A stretch of DNA of 22,895 bases from contig DHJN01000002.1 of the NCBI GenBank assembly GCA_002404345.1, positions 1,143 through 24,037 on the forward strand, read 5' to 3'. Below, piece after piece: positions 1 through 7,766 of the stretch (positions are counted from its first letter, which is position 1; every line of letters starts with the position of its first letter). The notes under the pieces are model-generated. The model had not been told where the DNA came from. It made no database searches and worked only from the letters and a program-made list of their open reading frames with translations. This stretch comes from Actinobacteria bacterium UBA4719 (GTDB lineage Bacteria > Actinomycetota > Actinomycetes > Actinomycetales > Dermatophilaceae). Made by a program: the position numbers and the translations under genes.

Positions 1-1
1 G

Positions 2-445
2 GCCACCGCATCCATGGAGGTCGACCTTGCCTACTTCGACGACCCCACAGAGGAGAAGGCTGACGCGGTCGACGGCGCGATCGGCGAGCTCTCCCCATTC
101 CACGAGATGAACGGTGTGTACGCACAAGGGGTCAGCGTGCGGACCGCGGTACTGCCGGAGGGTTGGCGTGGCCGTGTCGTCCCCTGGTCAAACCAGTCCA
201 CCGGCCGAGCTCTGGCGGCGTTTCTGGAGCCGCACGACTGCGTTGTGTCAAAGCTCGTGGCGTATCGGGAGAAGGACTTCGAGTTCGCGGCGGCCATGCT
301 CGAGTCCGGCTTGATCGACCCAACGATCCTTGCCGGGCGCATCGACCGGTTGCCCGCGAGCCTGGATCCGCTGGTGCAGAAGAGGCTGCATTCATGGTTG
401 AAGGCCTGGGTCGACCGACACCGACCACATCGACCTGATCCCTGA
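2..445 (+). CDS. DUF6036-like nucleotidyltransferase, C-terminal part (5' end outside window)
   Basis: The reading frame is open from the first bases of the window, so this is the 3' part of a gene that starts further left. The 143 residues after the first ATG (position 14) contain a beta-strand with acidic residues (EVDLAYFDD), a mid-protein segment ending EPHDCVVSKLVAYREKDFEF, and a helical tail. This matches what I recall of DUF6036-type minimal nucleotidyltransferases, which are often toxin-like proteins beside an HTH partner. The segment with Asp residues would be the last metal-binding strand of the fold. The partner gene and the GS/DxD part would lie outside the window. The ATG at 14 is internal, because the preceding codons (ATAS) fit the protein. 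The tRNA fragment at 672 implies this gene may lie inside a former integrated island. The family name comes from recall, not a search. Confidence 0.6.
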   Translation, partial: ATASMEVDLAYFDDPTEEKADAVDGAIGELSPFHEMNGVYAQGVSVRTAVLPEGWRGRVVPWSNQSTGRALAAFLEPHDCVVSKLVAYREKDFEFAAAMLESGLIDPTILAGRIDRLPASLDPLVQKRLHSWLKAWVDRHRPHRPDP

Positions 446-533
446 CTTCCGACCGCCGCCCGTCATGAAATGGCTCCTTGCGTGCGACCCGAGGTGCGGG
501 CCGCCGAGGCTCTCTGCGCGGCAGCGTGAGTAT

Positions 534-554
534 CCGTGACCAGATCCGTGACCG
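534..554 (+). repeat. 21-bp direct repeat, copy 1
   Basis: Twenty-one bases here, beginning CCGTGACCAGATCC, recur identically at 2273-2293. Inside each copy the motif CCGTGACC occurs twice. This copy lies upstream of the truncated tRNA and the second lies just after the hairpin beyond the IS110 element, so the two copies bracket the scar region. The rest of 446-671 shows no convincing gene. Confidence 0.75.
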
Positions 555-671
555 AGACGCCATGGGACGGAGCGGCACAGTTGGGGATGGCTGTGACGTC
601 GACGGCGTGGCGAGCACGACGAATGGTGACGGGGGAGACGGATCAGACGCTCTGGGACGGGGTTCGCCTTG

Positions 672-714
672 CTCATAACCCGGAGGTCGCAGGTTCAAAT
701 CCTGCCCCCGCTGC
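672..714 (+). tRNA. 3' half of initiator tRNA-Met (CAT), truncated att-type remnant
   Basis: The anticodon loop CTCATAA (672-678) is followed by the 3' anticodon strand CCCGG, a variable loop, the T-arm GCAGG-TTCAAAT-CCTGC, and a 3' acceptor strand CCCCGCT. This agrees with the 3' half of actinobacterial tRNA-fMet as I know it. The sequence upstream of the loop (CCTTG) does not pair properly with CCCGG, and no D-arm or 5' acceptor strand is present, so it cannot be a functional tRNA. A break at the anticodon loop, keeping only the 3' half, is the classic product of tyrosine-integrase insertion at a tRNA gene. Given the orientation, the former element would lie to the left, toward an intact tRNA copy outside the window. 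Confidence 0.8.
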
Positions 715-750
715 TCAGAAAATAGCCAAACGTGATGCTGGGACTGATGG

Positions 751-1980
751 TCATGCTGCGTCGGTGCGGGGCGCGATGGTGACTTGGTAGCCGAGGTCTT
801 GTAGGCGTCGGACGGCTTGGCGAGTGAGTCGTTGGGCGGTGAGCTTGTTCAAGGTGGTTGGGCCGGGGTCGGTGTAGGGCTGTGCGGTGGCCAGCACGCG
901 GTAGGCGGAAAGCAAGATCTCGTGGCCGAGGGCGACGATGGCCTTGGCATCACCACGGCGGCGCATGACCTGCCGGTTGCGTTCGGACAGGTAGGTGCCT
1001 TTGGTGCGTGAGGCCGCACGGGCGGACTGGACGAGGGCTCCGCGTAGCCACTTGGATCCCTTGCGGGTCTTACCGGAGCCGTGTTTGCCTGCTGAGTCGC
1101 GTTGACCCGGGCACATCCCCGCCCACGACGCGAGATGGGCGGCGGTGGGAAAGACGGCCATGTCGGGGCCGATCTCGGCGAGGATGACCTGCGCGGAGCG
1201 GTGGTCGATGCCCGGGATCGTGGTCAGCAGTTCAACCTGGGCTACGAAAGGGGCTAGCGCGGTCTCGATCCGTTCGTCCAAGGCGGCGATCTCGGTTTCC
1301 TGGGCTTCGACGTGGTCCAGCATCTGCTTCAGGAGGAACCCGTGGTGTTCGCGGAATCGGCCGGTCAGGGCCTTACGCAGGTCGGGGATCTTGGTCCGCA
1401 TCCGGCCCTTGGCCAACTCGGCAAGCGCTGCGCTGTCGCTCTGGCCGGCGATCAGTGCCCGCATCATGGCCCGACCGGATACGCCCATCACGTCGGTGGC
1501 GTAGGTCGTCAGCTTGATCCCGCTGTCTTGGAGCACTTTGTGGATCCGGTTGACCTGCGCGGTCTTCTCATTGATTTGCGGTACCGGGTCAGGTCACGTA
1601 GCTCGCGCACCGGTGGCGGTGGTACGAAGCTGGCGGTCAGCAGCCCGTGGGCGAGTAGCTGCGCGATCCAGGCAGCATCGATCGTGTCCGTTTTGCGACC
1701 GGGCACGTGCTTGATGTGGGCGGTGTTGACCAGCAACACCGTGAAGTCGTTCTCCAGCAGGTAGTAGATAGGTTTCCAGTACACCCCGGTGGACTCCATG
1801 GCCACGTCGGTCACACCCAACCCACGCAACCAGTCGACCAGCTCGAGAAGGTCGGGGGTGGTCGTGCCATAGCGGGCGATCAGCTCCGCCGGGGCACCGG
1901 TGACCGCGTCCGGGACCCGGGCGCAGACCATTGACTCGGCCTGTCCCACATCGATGCCCGCGCACCGCTTGTTCCATCAC
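751..1980 (-). pseudogene. IS110-family transposase (DEDD and Ser domains), frameshifted
   Basis: The N-terminal part (to about 1580) has the RuvC-like DEDD domain: IDVG, the Glu in MESTGVYWK, and the Asp pair in KTDTIDAAWIAQLL. The C-terminal part (about 1575 down to 751) is the Transposase_20 domain, with LLTTIPGI and the serine region ASWAGMCPGQRDSAGK followed by KGSKWLR. The two parts are in different frames. The switch falls near 1575-1580, where RYRK should continue into NEKTAQVNRIHKVL. The start is also damaged. The IDVG residues lie in a frame with a stop just upstream, while the ATG at 1980 is in another frame, so a start at GTG 1949 would lose the first catalytic Asp. IS110 enzymes perform seekRNA/bridge-RNA-guided recombination. 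This copy should be inactive unless supplied in trans. Confidence 0.85.
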
Positions 1981-2225
1981 GCCTCCTGACCGAGTATTGG
2001 ACGTAGGTGAACCGTCACTCGATCGGAGGCTGTCCTGGGTTCAGCGATTCTGCTCGTCGTGCTCGAAGGCAACAGTTCGGGGTGCCGGCGCAGCCTCACG
2101 TCAGACTAATTCTCGGGCTCCTGGCACCAAGGGGGGCCGACGTCGCCACGAGTGACGATCCACCCCCTATTTTCATCCTTCGGGGTGGCGGCGAGGCCGC
2201 CATGAGTGACTACTTCGAAGTAGCA
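1981..2225 (-). other. Non-coding left end of the IS110 element, candidate bridge-RNA region
   Basis: About 245 bp between the transposase start and the element limit has no credible ORF. It contains three structured segments: CCACCCC/GGGGTGG arms at 2160-2166 and 2182-2188, GGCGGC-GAG-GCCGCC at 2187-2201, and a perfect 14-bp palindrome CTACTTCGAAGTAG at 2210-2223. IS110-group elements carry their guide (bridge) RNA in the non-coding end upstream of the transposase, so this is where it would be. No loop-to-target complementarity was worked out. Confidence 0.35.
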
Positions 2226-2229
2226 GCTC

Positions 2230-2260
2230 AGAGGCCCTTTCCCATTGGGAGAGGGCCTCT
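2230..2260 (+). terminator. Strong hairpin terminator, probably of the interrupted tRNA-fMet
   Basis: Arms AGAGGCCCTTTCCC (2230-2243) and GGGAGAGGGCCTCT (2247-2260) pair over 14 positions with one G-T wobble and a 3-nt loop. There is only a short T tract, as is common in high-GC bacteria. It fits a tRNA terminator displaced by the IS110 insertion, and it also insulates the AbiE operon from upstream transcription. Confidence 0.7.
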
Positions 2261-2272
2261 TGCATGTGTGGC

Positions 2273-2293
2273 CCGTGACCAGATCCGTGACCG
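2273..2293 (+). repeat. 21-bp direct repeat, copy 2
   Basis: Identical over 21 bases to 534-554. It lies 12 bp after the hairpin terminator. After the repeat the two flanks diverge at once (GAGACGCC versus GCGCCCGG), so the identity is confined to this block. Confidence 0.75.
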
Positions 2294-2341
2294 GCGCCCG
2301 GTAGGTGGCTCCCTTGCGTTTCGAGTCGTGTCGAATGAGTG

Positions 2342-2374
2342 TGCAAATAGTAGTCGCAGCGACTACTATTTGCA
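2342..2374 (+). promoter_or_regulatory. Perfect 16-bp inverted repeat, probable AbiEi operator
   Basis: The arms TGCAAATAGTAGTCGC (2342-2357) and GCGACTACTATTTGCA (2359-2374) are exact reverse complements around a single A. The sequence is A/T-rich compared with its surroundings. Its last base is the first base of the AbiEi ATG. AbiEi antitoxins of type IV systems are known to bind inverted repeats in their own promoter, so negative autoregulation is the likely role. As RNA it would also form a very stable hairpin burying the start codon. Confidence 0.75.
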
Positions 2375-3003
2375 TGGTGAATGAGAGACTCACCTTCCGG
2401 CAGCTTGTTGCTCGGGCGCCTCTGCGGACGATTCGCACGAACGATCTTGCTGAGGTCTACGCCCACCCTCGGCAGGAGGCCCGCGCCCTGGAACGCCGCG
2501 GGCTCCTGCACCATCTGGCGCATGGCTTCTACTGCGCTGTACCGCCAGAGCACGATCCCGCGTTGTGGCGACCGACGATCGAGGCGGCAGCTGCGGGCAT
2601 TGCCTCGGCCATCTACGGCGACCGCGTGTCGGTGCTGACCGGGCTCACGGCGGCGCGGGTCCACCGGGCGCTGCCAAGGGCAATCGGCGTGGCCTTCGCC
2701 GCGGTGCCGGTTCAGCGGCGTCCGCTCCAGCTCGTGGACAGGGCGGGGCGGATTCATTTCGTCACCCGGGCCGTGGCGGATCTGGATGCCGTGCTTGTGA
2801 CGACCGATCTCGGGCAGGCTCTGGCAACAACCCCTGAGCAGACTGTCCTGGACCTAGGGCGGGCCGACCCGCGTGGGCAGGACGCTGACGCGCGGGAGGC
2901 GATCGACACACTGTGGCCCGACTGCGATCAGTTGGTCCTCGCCGATATCGCGGGTCGGCAGCGCATGCGGGCCACGCTGGCGCGCCTGAGGGCCGGGCGA
3001 TGA
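2374..3003 (+). CDS. AbiEi-family type IV antitoxin / transcriptional repressor
   Basis: This 209-residue protein opens with a winged-helix segment: about residues 10-50, including RTNDLAEVYAHP, ARALERRGLL and LAHGFYCAVP. That is the N-terminal DNA-binding signature of AbiEi antitoxins. A longer C-terminal domain follows (LTGLTAARVHRALPRA, VTRAVADLDA, TTPEQTVLDL), which in AbiEi counters the toxin. The ATG at 2374 is chosen because the operator palindrome ends there and the following residues begin the winged helix. In-frame ATGs at 2305 and 2335 would place the whole palindrome inside the coding region. No good ribosome-binding site precedes 2374, so a leaderless transcript is possible. The gene overlaps the toxin gene by ATGA, giving translational coupling. 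Antitoxin and toxin do not interact as proteins in the classic type IV system. Confidence 0.8.
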   Translation: MVNERLTFRQLVARAPLRTIRTNDLAEVYAHPRQEARALERRGLLHHLAHGFYCAVPPEHDPALWRPTIEAAAAGIASAIYGDRVSVLTGLTAARVHRALPRAIGVAFAAVPVQRRPLQLVDRAGRIHFVTRAVADLDAVLVTTDLGQALATTPEQTVLDLGRADPRGQDADAREAIDTLWPDCDQLVLADIAGRQRMRATLARLRAGR

Positions 3004-3758
3004 CCGGCCCGTCGATCACCGATATGGAGCGCGTCGCGTCGACGTTCGGCGTGGGCATGGAACAGGTGCGCCGCGACCACCTGATCTCCCACGTGCTCGC
3101 GGCGATCGCCACCGACATCTCGACCTACGACGTCGTCTTCTTTGGTGGCACTGCGTTATCGCGGACCCATCTGGCCGAAGCGCGCCTCAGCGAGGACATC
3201 GACCTGATCGCTCGCATCCATCGCGGGGAGATCGCCAAACAGATCGAGCGCGCAGTCCGTCGCGGACTTGCCCGCAGCCACGGTCGCCCTACCTGGCGGC
3301 CCCCGCTCACTACGACCACGGGGAGCCAGCCGACAGTCCTTTCGGTGCCCGACGGCACGAGCGTCCAGGTGCAACTGCTCGGCGGTAAGGGCTACACCTG
3401 GCCCACCGAGGTCGTTCAGGTCGAGCAGCGCTACTCCGACGCGCCAACCGCGCGGCTGCGCGTGCTCACAGCCGCCGCATTCGCTGCCGCGAAGCTGGGG
3501 GCCTGGATCGACCGCGGAACCCCCCGCGACCTCTACGACCTGTGGGCGATGAACGAGCGAAATCTGATCGGACCGTCCGCGCTGCGGGTGTTCACTTCCA
3601 ACGGACGCTTCGGCAAGCCGCCTCCTGCGTGGGTGTTCAATCGCAAGCTCGACGAAGGTGAGTGGATTCGGGCTCTCGGACACCAGACCCGACTGCGTGT
3701 CAGCGCCCGCGAGGCGATCGCGGCCGTACGGCAAGCCTGGTCGGACGCCGCGAAGTAG
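3000..3758 (+). CDS. AbiEii/MenT-like nucleotidyltransferase toxin
   Basis: The 252-residue product has the AbiEii signature: FFGGTALSRTHL (GG at residues 49-50, conserved Arg at 55), then ARLSEDIDL (about 61-69). Together these form the GS-x(n)-DxD nucleotide and metal site of DNA-polymerase-beta-like minimal nucleotidyltransferases. A downstream segment (AAAFAAAKLGAWIDRGTPRDLYDLW, about 160-184) holds the conserved Lys and Arg-Asp-DLYD motif typical of the family. MenT-type relatives transfer nucleotides to the 3' end of tRNA and block translation. The start is the ATG at 3000 that overlaps the antitoxin stop. All the motifs I would check are present, so the toxin appears intact. Confidence 0.85.
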   Translation: MTGPSITDMERVASTFGVGMEQVRRDHLISHVLAAIATDISTYDVVFFGGTALSRTHLAEARLSEDIDLIARIHRGEIAKQIERAVRRGLARSHGRPTWRPPLTTTTGSQPTVLSVPDGTSVQVQLLGGKGYTWPTEVVQVEQRYSDAPTARLRVLTAAAFAAAKLGAWIDRGTPRDLYDLWAMNERNLIGPSALRVFTSNGRFGKPPPAWVFNRKLDEGEWIRALGHQTRLRVSAREAIAAVRQAWSDAAK

Positions 3759-3794
3759 GACCTCGCCCGCACTCGTGCCACTTCCCGCGATCAC

Positions 3795-4754
3795 GTGCAG
3801 ACTATTCACATGCCTGAACTCGGACGGACCTGGATGGTGCTGCTGCGTGACGTCTCTCATGCGGTGCACGTTGCCGGGGAGGACCGCATAATGGCCGCCC
3901 TTGTGCTTCACGCGGAGACGGGTCTGGTGCTGGGCGTCTCCATCTCGGGCACGGCGGCCGGGGCTCTGGCTGGCGCTTTCGAGGCTGCGCTGACGAATCA
4001 GGCCGCGGATCTGCCGCCGGCACCGCCCGCTCGCGTCGTCAGCCTCGTCGAGGTCGCGCCGGAGGTGCGCAAGGCCATCACGGCGGCCTCCTTCGGATCG
4101 CCCGAGCTGATCGAGGCAGGATCCTTTGGGGAGGCTGAGGACATCTTCGACAGCCTCATGGGGCACATGGCCGGCCGGGCTCAGCCGATCGAGCCGCCTT
4201 CGACAGAGGACTGGTCGCTGCTCGTCGAGCAGGCCCTCGCCTTTCTCCGCGCCGAGCCCTGGGCGCGGTGGAGCGACGTCGTGCCACTGGGTCTCCAGCT
4301 CACGGTCGAGGGGGCTGTGGCGGACTACGTCGCCATTGTCATGGGCAACGCGGGTGTCCAGCGTGGCCTGGCCCTCTACCCCGGTGTGACGCTGCCACCG
4401 GGCCTGCGCTCGCCAGGGCCCGGGCCAGCGCCGGGAGCCACCCCCAGCGGTACTTTGCTCCTGATGCTCGATAGGCCGGGGGAGACACCGGACGGGTTCG
4501 CCGATAAAGCGCTGCGTTACGGCTGGCCGGCTGACGCGGCATACCTCCCCACCTTCGTTGGTGTGGGACCGGACGGACCCAGCGACCTCGCCGACGCGGA
4601 CGCGCAGCGGCTAAATGTGGCGCTGGGGGCTGTGGTCGCCCTTGACTCCCGAGGTCCGGTCCTGGCCGAGGTCGCCCGGACGACGGGTCGGGTGGCACTC
4701 GCCGACGGGGCTCATGGGGACTTCGTGATCACGCAGCAACCTCCGTCGCCATGA
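3795..4754 (+). CDS. Uncharacterised 319-residue protein (weak resemblance to DUF6930/DUF7309-type proteins)
   Basis: No catalytic motif, signal peptide or membrane segment is visible, so it is probably soluble and cytoplasmic. The N-terminal 65 residues have a beta-rich pattern (TWMVLLRDVSHAV, MAALVLHAETGLVLG) that recalls the paired domains of DUF6930/DUF7309-type proteins. The middle is helical (EDWSLLVEQALAFLRAEPWARW), and a Pro/Gly-rich stretch around residues 205-220 separates it from the C-terminal domain. GTG 3795 and ATG 3810 are both possible starts and neither has a good ribosome-binding site. It lies 36 bp after the toxin gene on the same strand, so it may be co-transcribed with the AbiE pair. 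A link to that system cannot be shown. The function is unknown. Confidence 0.6.
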   Translation: MQTIHMPELGRTWMVLLRDVSHAVHVAGEDRIMAALVLHAETGLVLGVSISGTAAGALAGAFEAALTNQAADLPPAPPARVVSLVEVAPEVRKAITAASFGSPELIEAGSFGEAEDIFDSLMGHMAGRAQPIEPPSTEDWSLLVEQALAFLRAEPWARWSDVVPLGLQLTVEGAVADYVAIVMGNAGVQRGLALYPGVTLPPGLRSPGPGPAPGATPSGTLLLMLDRPGETPDGFADKALRYGWPADAAYLPTFVGVGPDGPSDLADADAQRLNVALGAVVALDSRGPVLAEVARTTGRVALADGAHGDFVITQQPPSP

Positions 4755-4791
4755 ACTGGCCGTAGCCACGCCGGTGATGCGTATGTCACTC

Positions 4792-4920
4792 CTACGCGAC
4801 CCTGGCCCTCGACATGGGTGTGCAGGCGCAGGCGCACCTCCTCGCGGCCATAGGCCATGCTTCCCAAAGCGACAGGGACGCGTGGCAGCCCGACACAGAG
4901 ACGTATCCCAGGCCCGTCAT
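4792..4920 (-). CDS. Possible 42-residue ORF coupled to ccmI
   Basis: An ATG overlaps the ccmI stop codon as ATGA, and the frame stays open for 42 codons (MTGLGYVSVSGCHASLSLW...). The overlap is the kind that couples translation in operons. However, the product is Cys/Arg-rich at the end (RRCACACTPM) and resembles no family. It may be the 5' stub of a lost downstream gene or a chance frame. The rest of 4755-4916 shows no other gene. Confidence 0.2.
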   Translation of the reverse strand: MTGLGYVSVSGCHASLSLWEAWPMAARRCACACTPMSRARVA

Positions 4921-5840
4921 CTCGCTGGGCCTCTTGCCATCGCCAGCAGTGTCTCTACCGAGGCACGGTGTGATCCGCGCGGTGCAGCGGCGAGGTAGGC
5001 CTTGAGGTCGCGCTCGGCGGCGGCGGGTTGGCGCAGCCCCATCAGCTGGATCAGGCCGCGCGCATACAGGGCCTCCGGGTAGCTCGGGTGGGCCCTGAGT
5101 GCGGTATCGACCATGTTCTTGGCCTGCGCGGGCTGCCCGGCCGCGAAGGCGACCAGCGCGAGCTGGGTGTTTGCGCCGGCATTGGTGGGGTCGAGCTGGG
5201 TGACCGCCAGGTACTCGATGGCCGACAGCTGGGGGTTGCCCGCTCCGGCATACGTCCGCGCCAGGTCGAGGTGTGCGACCACGTCCTTGGGGTTGCTGCG
5301 CACCCTGGCGGCTGCGGCCTCGACCTCGGCGAGCTGGGCAGGGTTGGGCGTAGCGGTTGTGCTCGACCCGGACGCCGCCTTGGGGTTGACGATCAGGGGG
5401 GAGGAGGCCGGCGGGGCACCCCCGGAGATGGTCTCGCCAGTGCTGCGTGGGGTGAGCGACCCTGACAGCAGGACCCACACGCCGGTGACAGCAATGGCGC
5501 CGGCGGCCAGCGCGACCCAGGTGGATCGCCGTCCGTGGCCGCCCATGGGGACCTTCACGGGCGGGGTTGTCGCGGTCCGTTTGCTTCCCACGCGGCGCAG
5601 CGCTTGGGCGGCCTGACGTTCGACGGGGTCGCGCAGCCGGCGGTGGTCGTCCTCGTCCAGCTTGCCCGAAGCCAGGTCCTCGTCGAGGTCGCGCAGCTGT
5701 CGCAGCAGCTCCCCGTCACGGTCGCTTTCGGGGTCGGATTCCGGTGGAGCCAGGGCCAGGTGCGCGGTGCTTGCGAAGGGCCGCAGGATCACCAGGACGC
5801 AGAGCGAGGCCAGGCCGGCGGCCACCAAGGTCGCGGTCAT
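4917..5840 (-). CDS. ccmI: CcmI/CycH-like cytochrome c maturation TPR protein
   Basis: This 307-residue protein has two membrane segments, at residues about 1-24 (TATLVAAGLASLCVLVILRP) and about 107-126 (WVALAAGAIAVTGVWVLLSG). Between them lies the typical cytoplasmic helix LLRQLRDLDEDLASGKLDEDDH...RR, the hallmark of the CcmI N-terminal domain. The extracytoplasmic part has TPR-like repeats from about residue 170 (AEVEAAAARVRSNPKDVVAHLDLARTY, then SAIEYLAVTQLDPTNAGANTQLA, then AKNMVDTALRAHPSYPEALYARG). In System I, CcmI holds apocytochrome c and hands it to CcmF/CcmH for heme attachment. It is the only apparently undamaged gene of the cluster. Its start (ATG 5840) lies 25 bp after the natural stop of the ccmH remnant and overlaps the stop of the shifted ccmG frame. 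With ccmF, ccmG and ccmH broken, its function is doubtful. Confidence 0.85.
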   Translation of the reverse strand: MTATLVAAGLASLCVLVILRPFASTAHLALAPPESDPESDRDGELLRQLRDLDEDLASGKLDEDDHRRLRDPVERQAAQALRRVGSKRTATTPPVKVPMGGHGRRSTWVALAAGAIAVTGVWVLLSGSLTPRSTGETISGGAPPASSPLIVNPKAASGSSTTATPNPAQLAEVEAAAARVRSNPKDVVAHLDLARTYAGAGNPQLSAIEYLAVTQLDPTNAGANTQLALVAFAAGQPAQAKNMVDTALRAHPSYPEALYARGLIQLMGLRQPAAAERDLKAYLAAAPRGSHRASVETLLAMARGPAR

Positions 5841-6441
5841 CGGCCTTCCTCTTCCCGAAGTTGCATCAGGGCTCGGTTACGGCGTGTCGGTCCGACGGTG
5901 TCAGGGCGGCGTCCGTCTGCGCATCCTCGCCCGGCTCGGGCGCGCGGCGCCAACGCCGCAGCAGCAGCACCGCCGCTGCCAGCCCCACTGTCATCAGAAG
6001 CAGAGGCAGGACGTATGCCGTCTGGCCCAGTCCGGTGTGAGGTGCTCGAGTCCTTGTCCTCTATGACGGGGTAGCTGATCCCGTGTGAACCCATGTAGTC
6101 CCGGGCGTCAGAGGTGGTGTCCTGGAAGTTCACCCCGAGCACGGTGACCCCGGAGTCGCGGTACCGGCTCCAGGTGGTGTTCAACGCGTCTTGCTCGGTG
6201 CGGCACTCGGTGCACCACGAGGCCCAGAAGTTGACGACGACGACCTGTCCGCGCAGATCTGACAGGCGCACCGCCGGGCCGTCGAGGCCGCCCAGTCTGA
6301 AGGCAGGGGCCGCACGACCAACCAGCGGGGAGGCGATCGCCGCCGGGTCGCGACCCAGCCCGGTGGCGAGCAGGGCGGCCACCGACAGGACGGTGGCGAC
6401 GACCGCGGCCAGCCGGAGTCCTCGTTTCCACGCGGCGGACA

Positions 6442-6442
<1 letters not shown>
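5837..6442 (-). pseudogene. ccmG: CcmG/DsbE thioredoxin-like protein, C-terminus lost by deletion into ccmH
   Basis: Residues 1-133 are a normal CcmG/DsbE: an N-terminal signal anchor (about 10-29), a redox site WASWCTECRTE (Cys77, Cys80), and the strand pair VLGVNFQD and YPVIEDKD. After that point the usual TlpA-fold end (a cis-proline loop of the VPETFFID kind) is absent. The frame instead reads low-complexity Ser/Ala/Arg residues, because it runs out of frame through the 3' end of ccmH. The ATG 6442 overlaps the ccmF stop as TGATG, so the operon order ccmF-ccmG-ccmH-ccmI is the usual actinobacterial one. CcmG reduces the heme-binding cysteines of apocytochrome c outside the membrane. A product without its cis-proline region would probably not fold as thioredoxin. 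The joint lies near 6035-6045. Confidence 0.85.
5866..6039 (-). pseudogene. ccmH: CcmH (NrfF-like) C-terminal remnant
   Basis: In the frame shifted by one relative to the ccmG ORF, bases 6039 to 5866 read TGLGQTAYVLPLLLMTVGL, then AAAVLLLRRWRR, then an acidic tail ending TEP and a TGA. This is the single C-terminal membrane helix and tail of CcmH, with charges (RRWRR) on the cytoplasmic side. The N-terminal domain that carries the LRCxxCQ heme/thiol site is completely missing. The reading frame entering from ccmG does not match this frame, so the remnant cannot be made as part of a fusion. Confidence 0.8.
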
Positions 6443-7764
<1,322 letters not shown>

Positions 7765-7766
7765 CG

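Larger units (their letters stand above)
713..2231 (-). mobile_element. IS110-family insertion sequence, inactive; limits approximate
   Basis: A frameshifted IS110-type transposase on the minus strand sits in a gene-free frame: about 35 bp beyond its stop and about 245 bp before its start. GCTCAG occurs at 713-718, directly after the tRNA fragment, and again at 2226-2231, directly before the hairpin terminator. Removing the stretch between them would place the hairpin immediately after the tRNA, as expected for an intact tRNA-terminator unit. The limits are inferred from that join. IS110 elements lack classic terminal inverted repeats, so the ends cannot be confirmed by eye. Confidence 0.55.

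Noticed and set aside
132..698. 188-residue minus-strand ORF starting NLRPPGYEQGE
   Set aside because: Its first residues are the antisense reading of the tRNA fragment, a well-known annotation artefact. The rest is low-complexity shadow coding.
1560..1600. Programmed frameshift in the transposase
   Set aside because: IS110 enzymes are made from a single frame. No slippery heptamer with a downstream structure is evident, so a mutation is the simpler reading.
3156..4166. 336-residue minus-strand ORF
   Set aside because: It lies wholly opposite abiEii and the following gene, both with clear coding signs. The product is Arg/His/Gly-rich without motifs.
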